A stretch of 64,000 nucleotides of DNA from contig NZ_JAHREN010000001.1 of NCBI RefSeq assembly GCF_019084075.1, forward strand, positions 5,234,501-5,298,500, read 5' to 3'. This document shows positions 8,425-17,489 of this stretch, piece by piece (within the stretch, counting starts at the first letter, position 1; each line of letters opens with the position of its first letter). The notes below the pieces were generated by a model. It was not told the DNA's origin and made no database searches. It was given only the letters and a program-made list of their open reading frames with translations. This DNA comes from Siccirubricoccus sp. G192 (lineage in GTDB: Bacteria; Pseudomonadota; Alphaproteobacteria; Acetobacterales; Acetobacteraceae). Both the position numbers and the translations under genes were made by a program.

Positions 8425-9403
8425 CTACGGCAGGCGTCGGTCCGGGGACGCGTCGAAGTCGATGGCAGGCCCGAGCGGCACGATGCCGGTCGGGTTGATC
8501 GTGGCGTGGCTCTGGTAGTAGTGCCCCTTGATGTGGCCGAAGTCGACCGTGCCGCGGATCCCGGGCGTCTGGTACAGCTCGCGCGTATAGGACCAGAGGC
8601 TCGGATAGTCGACGAGCCGGCGGATGTTGCACTTGAAGTGGCCGACATAGACCGGGTCGAAGCGCACCAGCGTGGTGAAGAGGCGCCAGTCGGCCTCGGT
8701 CTGCCGGGCGCCGCAGAGGAAGCGCTGGCCCGACAGCCGCTCCTCCAGCCAGTCCAGTGTCTCGAACAGTGGGCGGACGGCCTCCTCATGGGCGGCCTGC
8801 GTGGTGGCGAAACCCGCCTTGTAGACGCCGTTGTTCACCCTGTCGTAAACGCGCGCGTTCAGGGCATCGATCTCGCCGCGCAGATCCTCCGGGTAGTAGT
8901 CGCCCGCCCATGCGCCGACCCCGTCGAAGGCGCTGTTGAGCATGCGGAGGATGTCGGAGGATTCGTTGCTGACGATGGTTTGCCGCTGCTTGTCCCAGAG
9001 CACCGGCACCGTGACGCGGCCCGAGTAGCGCGGGTCGGCGCGGGTGTAGATCTCGTGCATGTACCGTGCGCCGTTGACCGTGTCGGGGACCACGCCCGGG
9101 CCTGGTTCGAAGGTCCATCCCTTGTTCGGCCATGAGCCAGTGCGTGACCGAGAAGGAGAGGGCATCCTCCAGCCCCTTCAGGGCGCGGAAGATCATGGTC
9201 CGGTGCGCCCAGGGACAGGCGCGCGAGATGTAGAGGTGGTAGCGCCCGGGCTCGGCGGCGAAGCCGCCCTCACCCGTGGGGCCGGGCGCGCCGTCCGGCG
9301 TGACCCAGTTGCGGAACCGGCTCTCGCCGCGGACGAAGCGCCCGTCGCTCTTCCCGGTATCGTACCACCGGTCCTGCCAGACGCCGTCGACAAGAAGTCC
9401 CAT
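8425..9403 (-). pseudogene. yqjG: Glutathionyl-hydroquinone reductase, frameshifted
   Basis: Xi-class glutathione transferase that reduces glutathionyl-hydroquinones. From the ATG at 9403 (MGLLVDGVWQDRWYDTGKSD) the protein shows RFRNWVTPDGA, the active-site block YHLYISRACPWAHRTMI with catalytic Cys in CPWAH, then GLEDALSFSVTHWLMAEQG. Near 9115 one extra G shifts the frame; the other frame continues WTFEPGPGVVPDTVNGA ... VPVLWDKQRQTIVSNESSDI ... DWRLFTTLVRFDPVYVGHFK to the stop at 8425. Restored length about 325 residues, normal for the family. The change is in GGG rather than a long homopolymer. Confidence 0.85.
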
Positions 9404-9461
9404 CTCAACGCTCCATCCCGCCCGAAGCGGCCTGTGGTTTCGCAGCGGCCGCATCACGGCG

Positions 9462-9605
9462 GCGGCCGGGCGCGATCTCGCTGTCGTTCCAGACCCGCAG
9501 GCAGCCCCGGTTCATGCGGGCGGGTTCATGATAGCGGGCGAAGGCGACATGGCGGCGGGCCTTCAGCCAACCGTGGTTAGCGCCACCGAGGCTCACGAAG
9601 GGCAC
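9462..9605 (-). pseudogene. Pirin-family N-terminal fragment
   Basis: About 48 codons match the start of short pirins: GANHGWLKARRHVAFARYHEP followed by RGCLRVWNDSEIAPG (family: HGWL.A.HHFSFA.Y.DP...G.LRVWNDD.IAPG). The metal-binding HPHRDMEI motif that should follow is missing; the sequence turns into unrelated codons and stops at 9405. A second, complete pirin-type gene lies at 17490-18473, but it belongs to a different length class. Confidence 0.5.
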
Positions 9606-9706
9606 CTGCAGCGGCGTGCCGAATTGATGGTTCGGCACGCCGCTGTAGCCCGTTGTTCGTAGGGCCGATTCCGCCTCCGGGCGGTTCCGCCCTGCGGCGA
9701 TCGGCT

Positions 9707-10654
9707 CTAGCCCGTCGGCCCCCGCTCCAGCGCGTCGCGGTCCCAACGCCCGAGGTCGGCAGCGGTGGCATAGGTGTCCTGGAAGAAGGCGAGCAGGTCG
9801 CCCTCCGGCGAGGCCGCGCGGCGAACAGCGTCGTAGGGGAGCAGGAACTCGCCCTTCTCCCGGCTGTAGAAGGCGGCATCGGGCCGGACGCGCGCCTCCG
9901 CGAAGCCCGGCGGCTCCGGGTAGGCATAGGCATAGAAGGCGGGCCCGCCGGTGCTGGCGTCGCCGGGCCAGATGCCGCAACTGCTGACCTCGTGCGAGTA
10001 GGCCTCCTGCGTCACCCAGTCGGCCAGGCCGGGCACGCCCGGGTGCAAGGGGGCGCGGCGCCCGGAGAAGCGCGTCACCGCGAGGTCGAAGCCGCCCCAG
10101 AAGAAATGCACGGGGCTGGCCTTGCCGAGGAAGCCTCCCCGGAACGCCTGCATCACCCGGGCGGCCTGCCCGAGCATGCGCCAGCAGCGATTGGCGTGGT
10201 CCGGGTCGTAGGAGGCGTGCGTGTGGTCTGCCTCGAAGGGGATCGGATCCTCGATCTCCACCGGCATCGTCCAGATCCGCGTCTCGAGCCCGAGGGCGCG
10301 CAGCCGGGCCATGACCTCCTGGTGGAAATCCGCCACGGAGCAGGGCGCCAGTGGGATGCTCTCATGCTTTCCATCATCGGCCTGGATGAGAAGCCGGTGG
10401 TCGATGAAGTCGAAGTCGATCTGGAAGCGGCGCGTCCCGTGCGGCATCGGCGCGGTCGTCAGGCCACGGCAGGTGACGTAGAGGGTCGTCTGCCACCAGT
10501 GGTTCAGCATAGGCGCCCGGGCGAGGCGGATCTTGCCGACGATCTGGGTCCAGCGGTGGAGCGTGGTGTAGGTGTCGGTCCAGGTGTCGAGGGGCAGGCT
10601 TGGCCAAGCCTCGCCCGCCCGAGGTGAGCCTGCCGCGTGTTCGGTCTCGGTCAT
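9707..10654 (-). CDS. DUF5996 family protein
   Basis: 315 residues from ATG 10654. The sequence follows the DUF5996 family along its length: WPSLPLDTWTDTYTTLHRWTQIVGKIR, then NHWWQTTLYVTCRGLTT, FQIDFDFIDH, WTMPVEIEDPIPFEAD, the central SPVHFFWGGFDLAVTRFSGR block, YSHEVSSCGIWPGD and AFYAYAYPEPPGF. No signal peptide or membrane segment. The function of the family is not known; the many invariant aromatic and His residues suggest an enzyme or cofactor-binding protein, which is inference. It reads toward the pirin and yqjG remnants; nothing in the promoter region points to a regulator. Confidence 0.85.
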   Translation of the reverse strand: MTETEHAAGSPRAGEAWPSLPLDTWTDTYTTLHRWTQIVGKIRLARAPMLNHWWQTTLYVTCRGLTTAPMPHGTRRFQIDFDFIDHRLLIQADDGKHESIPLAPCSVADFHQEVMARLRALGLETRIWTMPVEIEDPIPFEADHTHASYDPDHANRCWRMLGQAARVMQAFRGGFLGKASPVHFFWGGFDLAVTRFSGRRAPLHPGVPGLADWVTQEAYSHEVSSCGIWPGDASTGGPAFYAYAYPEPPGFAEARVRPDAAFYSREKGEFLLPYDAVRRAASPEGDLLAFFQDTYATAADLGRWDRDALERGPTG

Positions 10655-10821
10655 GGCGGCCTCCAATGGATGAAGCCCGATGCGCGACCACGCGGCCGCG
10701 CCCGTCGGCGGCACGGCAACCTTCGCCGGCGCAGGGCCGCAAACCCGAAAGCCCGATGCCGGCACCACACCGTGATGGCAGGAGGCGGTGGCTCCTCCGT
10801 TGCTGCCGCGCCGAGCGCCGG

Positions 10822-11109
10822 TCAGACCCTGATGGCGTAGTAGCCGGGCGGGTCGCTGGCCGGGAACGATCCATCCGAGGCCTCGTCGACCTTGTCCCAG
10901 GGCTCCCGCGGCGGGCTGTGCATCGCCTCCGGGCTCGTCGGCCGGGCCTCGCCAAGGTGCCGCGCCGGACCGCGCCGGACGGTGGCGGCCGGGGAGGTTT
11001 CCTTCCCCTGGCGCCTGCCCCGGCCTGCCAAGCGCGCAAGAGCCACCAGAACCGCGGCAACGGCGACGATGTCCGTGACCCAGATCCTGCCGCGTTCGTG
11101 CACGATCAC
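10822..11109 (-). CDS. Small membrane-anchored protein with FPASDPP tail
   Basis: 95 residues. The GTG at 11109 is chosen because AGGAGG lies six bases upstream; the longer open frame to 11550 has no support. Residues about 9-24 form one hydrophobic helix (VTDIVAVAAVLVALARLAG), followed by a basic linker and the tail WDKVDEASDGSFPASDPPGYY. The motif V-x-E-A-S-x-x-S-F-P-A-S-D-P-P recurs at the end of short proteobacterial proteins of unknown function. It lies between DUF5996 and catalase, on the minus strand. Confidence 0.6.
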   Translation of the reverse strand: MIVHERGRIWVTDIVAVAAVLVALARLAGRGRRQGKETSPAATVRRGPARHLGEARPTSPEAMHSPPREPWDKVDEASDGSFPASDPPGYYAIRV

Positions 11110-11744
11110 GCTGCACCTCCTCGCTGGTCCCATGGCCGAAGGAGGGCTCATGCCCGGCATCCTCGAGCGCGGAGCCTCGCCTTGGAGAACCCGGCAGCTA
11201 AACGGGGCGAGGCATGGGTGGTTGCAGGCCACCGCCGGCGGCACCGCGCGAACGGGATCGCGAGCGTCGGCACCTCTTTTCCCGAGGGCCAGAAAAGCGG
11301 CCCGCAACCGCCGAGAGGTTCGGCCTGATGCCAGGATGCCTGTTCTTCGACACCGGCTGCGATTCGGCGACGATACCGGGCTGGCTGGCCGGGAAGCGAT
11401 GCATCGCGCTACACATCCCGGTGCTCGACAGGTCCGGGCGCCGAAGGAAGCCAGGCCGGAGCCGCGGCCATTCATCAGGCTGTCATGCCGGTCGCGGAGT
11501 GCAGGGGAGCCGTTCAGCCGGCGGAAGTGCGGGCGTTCAAGTTGTCGCAAGAGGCCCGCGGGCCTGCCAGCAGGCGCGTCGATGGCTGCAATTCGGGAAG
11601 TCCGGCACCATATGCGATGGTCGGCTCCAGGAAATCAGACGGGCAGCGGCATGGTCGCTTCAAACGTTGATTGCGGTGCATCAGGGATGCAACGTGGAGC
11701 TTCCATGCAGGCGTATGCCCTAGCGGCATCTGACAGGAGGGACC
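11110..11744. other. 635-base stretch without a recognisable gene
   Basis: Several overlapping open frames cross this region on both strands, but none has a ribosome site plus recognisable protein sequence, and all look like GC-rich shadows. The right end is the catalase leader, with TGACAGGAGGGACC directly before its ATG. No clear promoter hexamers or operator were identified. Confidence 0.5.
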
Positions 11745-13232
11745 ATGGCCAAGCAGCCCACCGGCTCAACCATGAGCACTGGCGCACCGGCGCCAAGCGA
11801 CCGCAACTCCCTGACGGTCGGCCCGAACGGACCGGTCCTGCTCCATGACGTGCACTTCCTGGAGCAGATGGCGCATTTCAACCGCGAGAAGGTTCCGGAG
11901 CGGCAGCCCCATGCCAAGGGCGCTGGCGCCTTCGGCGTGTTCGAGACCACCCAGGACGTCTCCGCCTATACCAAGGCTTCCCTGTTCCGGAAGGGCGCGA
12001 AGACCGAGATGCTGGCGCGCTTCTCCACCGTGGCCGGCGAGCAGGGCAGCCCCGACACTTGGCGCGACGTGCGCGGCTTCTCGCTGAAATTCTACACGGA
12101 CGAAGGCAATTACGATCTGGTCGGCAACAACACGCCGATCTTCTTCGTGCGCGACCCGATGAAGTTCCCGCATTTCATCCGCAGCCAGAAGCGCCTGCCG
12201 GATTCGGGCCTGCGCAACAACCACATGCAATGGGACTTCTGGACCAGCAATCCGGAGAGCGCGCATCAGGTCACCTATCTGATGGGCCCGCGCGGCCTGC
12301 CCCGCACCTGGCGCCAGATGAACGGCTACGGCTCGCACACCTTCATGTGGATCAACGCCAAGGGCGAGAAGTTCTGGGTCAAGTACCACTTCCACACCAA
12401 CCAGGGCATGGCCTTCCTCAGCAATGCCGAGGCTGCCAGGATCGCGGGCGAGGATGCCGATTTCCACCGCCGCGATCTGTTCGATGCGATCGCCCGCGGC
12501 GAGCATCCCAGTTGGAAGTTGTCGGTCCAGGTCATGCCCTATGCCGAGGCCAGGACCTACCGGTTCAACCCTTTCGACCTGACCAAGACATGGTCGCACA
12601 AGGATTATCCGCTGATCCCGGTCGGCACCATGATGCTGAACCGCAATCCCGAGAATTTCTTCGCCCAGATCGAGCAGGCGGCCTTCTCGCCGGGCAACAC
12701 CGTGCCGGGCATCGGCCTGTCGCCCGACAAGATGCTGCTGGGCCGGGCCTTCGCCTACAACGACGCCCAGCGGAACCGCATCGGCACCAATTTCCATCAG
12801 CTCCCGGTCAACCAGCCCAAGGTGCCGGTGAACACCTACATGATGGACGGCCAGATGAACTATCACCACACGGGTGCGGCGCCGGTCTATGTCCCCAATA
12901 GCGGCGAGCGTTCCTGGGCGGACGAGACCGGCCCGGCCGAGGATGGCTGGGAGGCCGACGGCGCGCTGGTCCGCAGCGCCTATACGCTCCACGCCGAGGA
13001 TGACGATTTCGGCCAGCCGGGCACGCTGGTGCGCGAGGTGATGGACGACGCTGAGCGCGACAAGCTGGTCGACCAGGTGGCTGGCAGCCTGCTGGGCGGG
13101 GTTCGCTCACCCGTGCTGGAGCGCGCCTTCGACTACTGGAAAAGCGTCGACCCCGAGACCGGCCGCCGGATCGAGGAGAAGGTCCGCGCCGGCTCCGCGC
13201 CCAGGCCCGCCGAAGGCATGGGCGAAAGCTGA
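11745..13232 (+). CDS. katA: Catalase, small-subunit (clade 3) type
   Basis: Haem catalase converting hydrogen peroxide to water and oxygen in the cytoplasm. 495 residues, the small-subunit size, without the extra C-terminal flavodoxin-like domain of large catalases. Distal His56 sits in VPERQPHAKGAGAFG, the catalytic Asn in VGNNTPIFFVRDP, and the proximal haem-ligand Tyr in GRAFAYNDAQRNR (R-x-x-x-Y). YHFHTNQG and the MNYHHTG segment are also conserved. AGGAGG precedes the ATG at 11745. Monocistronic, at the edge of a block of oxidative-stress genes. Confidence 0.95.
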   Translation: MAKQPTGSTMSTGAPAPSDRNSLTVGPNGPVLLHDVHFLEQMAHFNREKVPERQPHAKGAGAFGVFETTQDVSAYTKASLFRKGAKTEMLARFSTVAGEQGSPDTWRDVRGFSLKFYTDEGNYDLVGNNTPIFFVRDPMKFPHFIRSQKRLPDSGLRNNHMQWDFWTSNPESAHQVTYLMGPRGLPRTWRQMNGYGSHTFMWINAKGEKFWVKYHFHTNQGMAFLSNAEAARIAGEDADFHRRDLFDAIARGEHPSWKLSVQVMPYAEARTYRFNPFDLTKTWSHKDYPLIPVGTMMLNRNPENFFAQIEQAAFSPGNTVPGIGLSPDKMLLGRAFAYNDAQRNRIGTNFHQLPVNQPKVPVNTYMMDGQMNYHHTGAAPVYVPNSGERSWADETGPAEDGWEADGALVRSAYTLHAEDDDFGQPGTLVREVMDDAERDKLVDQVAGSLLGGVRSPVLERAFDYWKSVDPETGRRIEEKVRAGSAPRPAEGMGES

Positions 13233-13443
13233 GCACCAAAACCCGACTGCTGCCCCCTCAGTGTCGGCCCGATCCCGGCCGACCAGGCGGCCGGGATGCA
13301 GGCCTGCGGTATGAGCCCGGCCGCCTCGGTGACCGGGCGCAGGAACGGCGCAAGGCTTGCGATGAGGGCGAGCATGGCCGGAGCGCATGGCAAGCCTGGC
13401 CGGGTTCACACGCTGACGGCGGGGAAGTCGGCGAACTCGTGCT

Positions 13444-14796
13444 TCACGCTTCGATGTCGACATCCTTGGTCTCCGTCCCGAGGAGCAGGGATATCAGGGT
13501 GAGCACCGCCATCATCGACAGATAGACACCGACCCAGAACGGGCTGCCCTCGCCGGCGCGCCACAATGCCACCGCGATGAACGGCGCCACGGCCGCCCCC
13601 AGGATGGACGACACGTTGTAGGAGATGCCGGAGCCGGTGTAGCGCAGATTGGCCGGGAAGAGCTCCGGCAGCAGGGCGCCCATCGGGCCGAAGGTCATGC
13701 CCATCAGGGAGAAGCCCAGGATCAGCCAGGCCATCACGCCGAGGAACCCGGCCGACAGCATCGGCACCCAGAGCAGGCCGAAGGCGGCAATCGCCAGGGT
13801 GACCCAGATGAGGGTCCTGCGGCGCCCCCACCTGTCGGCCCAGGGGCCGGACAGGAGCGTGAAGATGCCGAAGAACACCACGCCGACGATCATCATCAGC
13901 ACGAAGCTGGTGTAGTCGTAGCCGAGGCCCGGTACCGGGCCATCCGCCGCCGCGCGGCCGTAGCTGAGCGAGAAGGTGGTCATCAGGTAGAAGAGCACAT
14001 AGGTGGCGAGCATGTAGAAGGTGCCGAGCACGAGCTCCTTCCCATGCGTCCGGAACACCGTGGCGAGCGGCAACTTCGTGACGCGCCCGCGCCTCACCGT
14101 CTTCTCGAAGGCGGCGCTCTCCACCAGGTTGAGGCGCACCCAGAGCCCGACCACCACCATGACGGCGGAGAACAGGAACGGGATGCGCCAGCCCCACTCG
14201 AGGAAGGCCGCGGACGGGCGGGACGGGTCGCCGGACGGCAGCAGTGCGGCGATCGCGAGGAACAGGCCATTGGCGATGATGAAGCCGAGCGGCGCGCCGA
14301 GTTGCGGGAAGGTGCCGAAGACGGCGCGCTTGCCGGCCGGCGCATTCTCGGTCGCGACTAGCGCGGCGCCGCTCCATTCGCCACCGAGCGCGAAGCCCTG
14401 CGCCAGCCGCAGCACCACCAGCAGTGCCGGGGCCGCCCACCCGACCGTCGCATAGGTCGGCAGCAGGCCGATCAGGAAGGTCGCGATGCCCATGGTCAGC
14501 AGCGCGCCGACGAGGGTCGTCTTGCGGCCGCGCCTATCGCCGAGATGGCCGAAGAAGACCGCGCCGAGCGGCCGGGCCACCATGGCGGCACCAAAGACGG
14601 CGAAGGACGACAGCAGCGCGGTGGTTTCGTTGCCGGTCGGGAAGAACAGGTGCGGGAACACCAGGACTGCCGCCGTCGCATAGACGTAGAAGTCGTAGAA
14701 CTCGACGGTGGTGCCGATCAGGCTGGCGAAGATCACGCGGGAGCGCGGATTGGCCGGCGCCTCTACGGCTTGGATGCTGGCGGTCGTCGATTGCAT
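13444..14796 (-). CDS. MFS transporter, metabolite:H+ symporter type
   Basis: 450 residues from ATG 14796 (MQSTTASIQAVEAP); 12 hydrophobic helices expected. The family signature appears as SLIGTTVEFYDFYVYATAA in helix 1, the loop 2-3 motif GHLGDRRGRKTTL, and GGEWSGAALVATENAP in the helix 4-5 region, all typical of the MHS/ShiA-ProP branch carrying organic acids, betaines or shikimate-like compounds. A second Arg-rich motif (WADRWGRRRTL) marks the second half. Substrate unknown. The 3' neighbour is catalase on the opposite strand; upstream is a DUF2721 gene. Confidence 0.88.
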   Translation of the reverse strand: MQSTTASIQAVEAPANPRSRVIFASLIGTTVEFYDFYVYATAAVLVFPHLFFPTGNETTALLSSFAVFGAAMVARPLGAVFFGHLGDRRGRKTTLVGALLTMGIATFLIGLLPTYATVGWAAPALLVVLRLAQGFALGGEWSGAALVATENAPAGKRAVFGTFPQLGAPLGFIIANGLFLAIAALLPSGDPSRPSAAFLEWGWRIPFLFSAVMVVVGLWVRLNLVESAAFEKTVRRGRVTKLPLATVFRTHGKELVLGTFYMLATYVLFYLMTTFSLSYGRAAADGPVPGLGYDYTSFVLMMIVGVVFFGIFTLLSGPWADRWGRRRTLIWVTLAIAAFGLLWVPMLSAGFLGVMAWLILGFSLMGMTFGPMGALLPELFPANLRYTGSGISYNVSSILGAAVAPFIAVALWRAGEGSPFWVGVYLSMMAVLTLISLLLGTETKDVDIEA

Positions 14797-14976
14797 GAGG
14801 AAGGATCCCTGGCCGGGGTCGGGCGCGCGGGGCACGCCGGCCCGAAGCATTCCTGGTTCTGAAGGATCTGGCCGGCGCCGCCGATTGAGGCCACTTTTCC
14901 CGCGGCCCGACACGACGGCGCAACGCATATCCTACGCGCGGCGGCGTCCGCGAGCGCCGCCCCCGAAGAGCGGCGA

Positions 14977-15420
14977 TCATCGGCCGGCCATGCCGCAGGC
15001 ATGCGCGACGGCCAGGAAGATCTCGCGCAGGAACACCGCGAGGCTCGCGATGAAGGCGAGCATGGCGGCCACGAACAGCAGCGCGATCAGCCACGCCAGG
15101 TTCAGGCCGACGAACGCCTCGGCGAAGGCGATCACGATCGTCAGGCCGACGAACAGCGCGCAGATCACATCCAGCGCGACCGCCAGGTAGATCAGCCGCA
15201 TCCGGGACCGCAGCACCGTCAGCTCGCCCGGTATCAGCGCCAAGGTATTATGCGCCCCCCGTCCCTGTTGCTCCTCGAGCAGGCGGGTGCGGTCCACCGC
15301 ACGGGCCAGACGGTTGGTCTGCACGCCGAGCAGCGCGCCGATCGCGGTGAGCAGGAACACCGGCGCGATCGCAAGCTGGATCACGTTCGCGATGTCATCG
15401 ATCCCGGCATTCAGCGTCAT
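14977..15420 (-). CDS. DUF2721 membrane protein
   Basis: 147 residues from ATG 15420 (MTLNAGIDDIANVIQLAIAP). Three hydrophobic helices are visible: residues about 14-32 (LAIAPVFLLTAIGALLGV), 80-105 (LIYLAVALDVICALFVGLTIV) and 112-138. Between helices 1 and 2 lies the family segment TNRLARAVDRTRLLEE and a basic ELTVLRSRMRLI. Members are inner-membrane proteins of unknown function. It sits between the MFS gene and hydroxybutyrate dehydrogenase on the same strand, but gaps of 70-180 bases leave co-transcription open. Confidence 0.8.
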   Translation of the reverse strand: MTLNAGIDDIANVIQLAIAPVFLLTAIGALLGVQTNRLARAVDRTRLLEEQQGRGAHNTLALIPGELTVLRSRMRLIYLAVALDVICALFVGLTIVIAFAEAFVGLNLAWLIALLFVAAMLAFIASLAVFLREIFLAVAHACGMAGR

Positions 15421-15491
15421 GGTCGGCGGCTTTCGGACAAGTTGCGCTCTGGCGATTGTTCGGCGCCCGGGCAGACCGGGCGCCCGCGGTG

Positions 15492-16274
15492 CTACTGCGC
15501 CGTCCAGCCGCCGTCGATCGGCAGCGCGGTGCCGGTCATGGTCGCCGCGCCGTCCGAGCACAGGAATACGGCCAGGGCACCGATCTGCTCCGGCGTCGTG
15601 AAGGCGAGCATCGGCTGCTTCTCGCGCAGCAGCTCCTCCTTCGCCTGCTGCACCGCCATGCCTGCCTCCTTCGCCCGGGCCTCGATCTGCCGCTCGACCA
15701 GGGGCGTCAGCACCCAGCCCGGGCAGATCGCGTTGCAGGTGATCCCGTCATTGGCGAGATCCAGGGCGACCACCTTGGTCAGGCCGACGACGCCGTGCTT
15801 CGCCGCGACATAGCCGGCCTTGCCGGCGCTGGCGACGAGACCGTGTGTCGAGGCGACGTTGACGATCCTGCCCCAGCGGCGCTCCCGCATCCCCGGCACC
15901 GCCGCCTTGATCGCGTGGAAGGCCGCGGACAGGTTGATGGCAAGGATCGCGTCCCATTTGTCGTCAGGGAATTCGTCGATGGGCGCGACGTGCTGGATGC
16001 CGGCGTTGTTGACCAGGATGTCCACGGCGCCGAGCTCCGCGACCGCCTGCTCGACCATCCGCCGCACCTCGGCCGGCTTCGACAGGTCGGCGCCCGAATA
16101 CGCCACCCTGACGCCATGCCGCTCGGCGAGGCTCCGGCGGATCTCCTCGATCTGAGCGGGGTCGCCGAAGCCGTTCAGCATCACGGCGGCGCCGGCCGCG
16201 GCCAGCGTCTCGGCGATGCCGAGCCCGATACCGCTCGTCGAGCCGGTGATGATTGCGGTCCTGCCCTTCAGCAT
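15492..16274 (-). CDS. bdhA: D-3-hydroxybutyrate dehydrogenase (SDR)
   Basis: 260-residue classical short-chain dehydrogenase interconverting 3-hydroxybutyrate and acetoacetate with NAD, used in polyhydroxybutyrate turnover. TGSTSGIGLGIA is the cofactor loop and NNAG the structural motif; catalytic Ser is in NVASTHG and the YxxxK pair in YVAAKHG. The bdh-typical features are NGFGDPAQIE, HVAPIDEFPDDKWD, and the lid region CPGWVLTPLVERQIE and EQIGALAVFLCSD. AGGAG precedes the ATG at 16274. The gene lies 20 bases after the patatin gene, so the two probably share a transcript, consistent with lipid or PHB mobilisation. Confidence 0.9.
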   Translation of the reverse strand: MLKGRTAIITGSTSGIGLGIAETLAAAGAAVMLNGFGDPAQIEEIRRSLAERHGVRVAYSGADLSKPAEVRRMVEQAVAELGAVDILVNNAGIQHVAPIDEFPDDKWDAILAINLSAAFHAIKAAVPGMRERRWGRIVNVASTHGLVASAGKAGYVAAKHGVVGLTKVVALDLANDGITCNAICPGWVLTPLVERQIEARAKEAGMAVQQAKEELLREKQPMLAFTTPEQIGALAVFLCSDGAATMTGTALPIDGGWTAQ

Positions 16275-16294
16275 GTCTCCTGCTCCTTTGCCTG

Positions 16295-17407
16295 TCACAG
16301 GAAGGTGCCCCGGACGTCCACGCTCGAGCGGAGGCCGAGATCGTCGAAGGTCGCTTCCAGCCAGCGCCCGGCGCAGGCGCGGCCGGCGGCCTTCAGGTGT
16401 TCGAGGAAGTCGCGCTCGGCGTTGAACTTGCTGGTGACGCCGAGCGCCTTCATCCCTTCCTCGTCGCCGATCATGTGGATGCGCATGTTCTTGTACTGCG
16501 ACGCGAGGGGTTCCTTCAGCGCGTCCTGCTCCAGCAGGCGCTGCACGAAGGCGATGGCGCGCATCTCGTGCATGAGCGAGGCATTGAAGGCGATTTCGTT
16601 CATCCGGTTGTCGATCTCGAGCGAAGTCTGCGGGACGCCATTGCGCACCAGGGGATTGATCTGCACGAGCACCACATCCGAGGTCTGGCAACCGTAGATC
16701 AGCGGCCAGATCGCCGGGTTGCCCATGTAGCCGCCGTCCCAATACGGGTCTCCGTCGATCTCCACGGCCTGGAAGAGATGCGGCAGGCAGGCGGAGGCGA
16801 GCAGGGCGTCGAGCGAGAGATCCTCCTGGCCGAAGACCCGCGAGCGCCCGGTGCGGACATTGGTGGCGGTGATGAAGACCCGCATGGCCTGGCAGGCGCG
16901 CACCGCCTCCATGTCGATCTGGCTCGCGAGGATCTCGCGCAGCGGCTGGTAGTTGAGCGGATTGGTCTGGTAGGGCGAGAACAGCCGGCTCAGCAGGCTG
17001 GACACGAGGTAGCCTGGCGAGCGGTCGAGGTTCCAGCGCCCGAACAGCCGGTCCGCCGGGGTCCGTTGAAAAGGGCTGAAGGCCGCGTATTCGCTGGTGC
17101 TGATCCAGAACCGGTCGAGCGCCCGCCGGGCGCCCTCCCGGCCGCCCTGCGCATGGCCGGCCGCCAGTGCGGCGGCGTTCATCGCCCCGGCGCTGGTGCC
17201 GCTGACCGCCTCGATGACGATGCGGTCGTCCTCCAGCAGGCGATCGAGCACCCCCCAGCTGAAGGCGCCATGTGCGCCGCCGCCCTGGAGCGCGAGGCTG
17301 ATACGGCGCGGCCCCGACCTGGCATCCCCGCGTGGCGCCTGGTGCGCCTCAGCCACCGAGCCTTCCCCACCCTCGCGCCCGTCCGCTCTGCCTTGTCGCT
17401 GCGCCAT
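16295..17407 (-). CDS. Patatin-like phospholipase
   Basis: 370 residues from ATG 17407 (MAQRQGRADGREG). A Ser/Asp dyad acyl hydrolase: the oxyanion loop is ALQGGGAHGAFSWGVLDRLL, the nucleophile elbow VSGTSAGAMNAAAL (G-x-S-x-G), and the catalytic Asp in WDGGYMGNPA. The C-terminal third (INPLVRNGVPQTSLEIDNRMNEI, then FVQRLLE) matches the branch of patatins common beside 3-hydroxybutyrate dehydrogenase in alphaproteobacteria, where a role in PHB granule or lipid turnover has been suggested. First gene of a likely two-gene unit with bdhA. Confidence 0.9.
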   Translation of the reverse strand: MAQRQGRADGREGGEGSVAEAHQAPRGDARSGPRRISLALQGGGAHGAFSWGVLDRLLEDDRIVIEAVSGTSAGAMNAAALAAGHAQGGREGARRALDRFWISTSEYAAFSPFQRTPADRLFGRWNLDRSPGYLVSSLLSRLFSPYQTNPLNYQPLREILASQIDMEAVRACQAMRVFITATNVRTGRSRVFGQEDLSLDALLASACLPHLFQAVEIDGDPYWDGGYMGNPAIWPLIYGCQTSDVVLVQINPLVRNGVPQTSLEIDNRMNEIAFNASLMHEMRAIAFVQRLLEQDALKEPLASQYKNMRIHMIGDEEGMKALGVTSKFNAERDFLEHLKAAGRACAGRWLEATFDDLGLRSSVDVRGTFL

Positions 17408-17489
17408 GCCTGTTTCCTTCTGTTCTGTGCCGGAGTTCGCGTCGCCATGTCTCCAGGAACTGCCTGGCCCTGAGGTGGCAGGATGCCGG

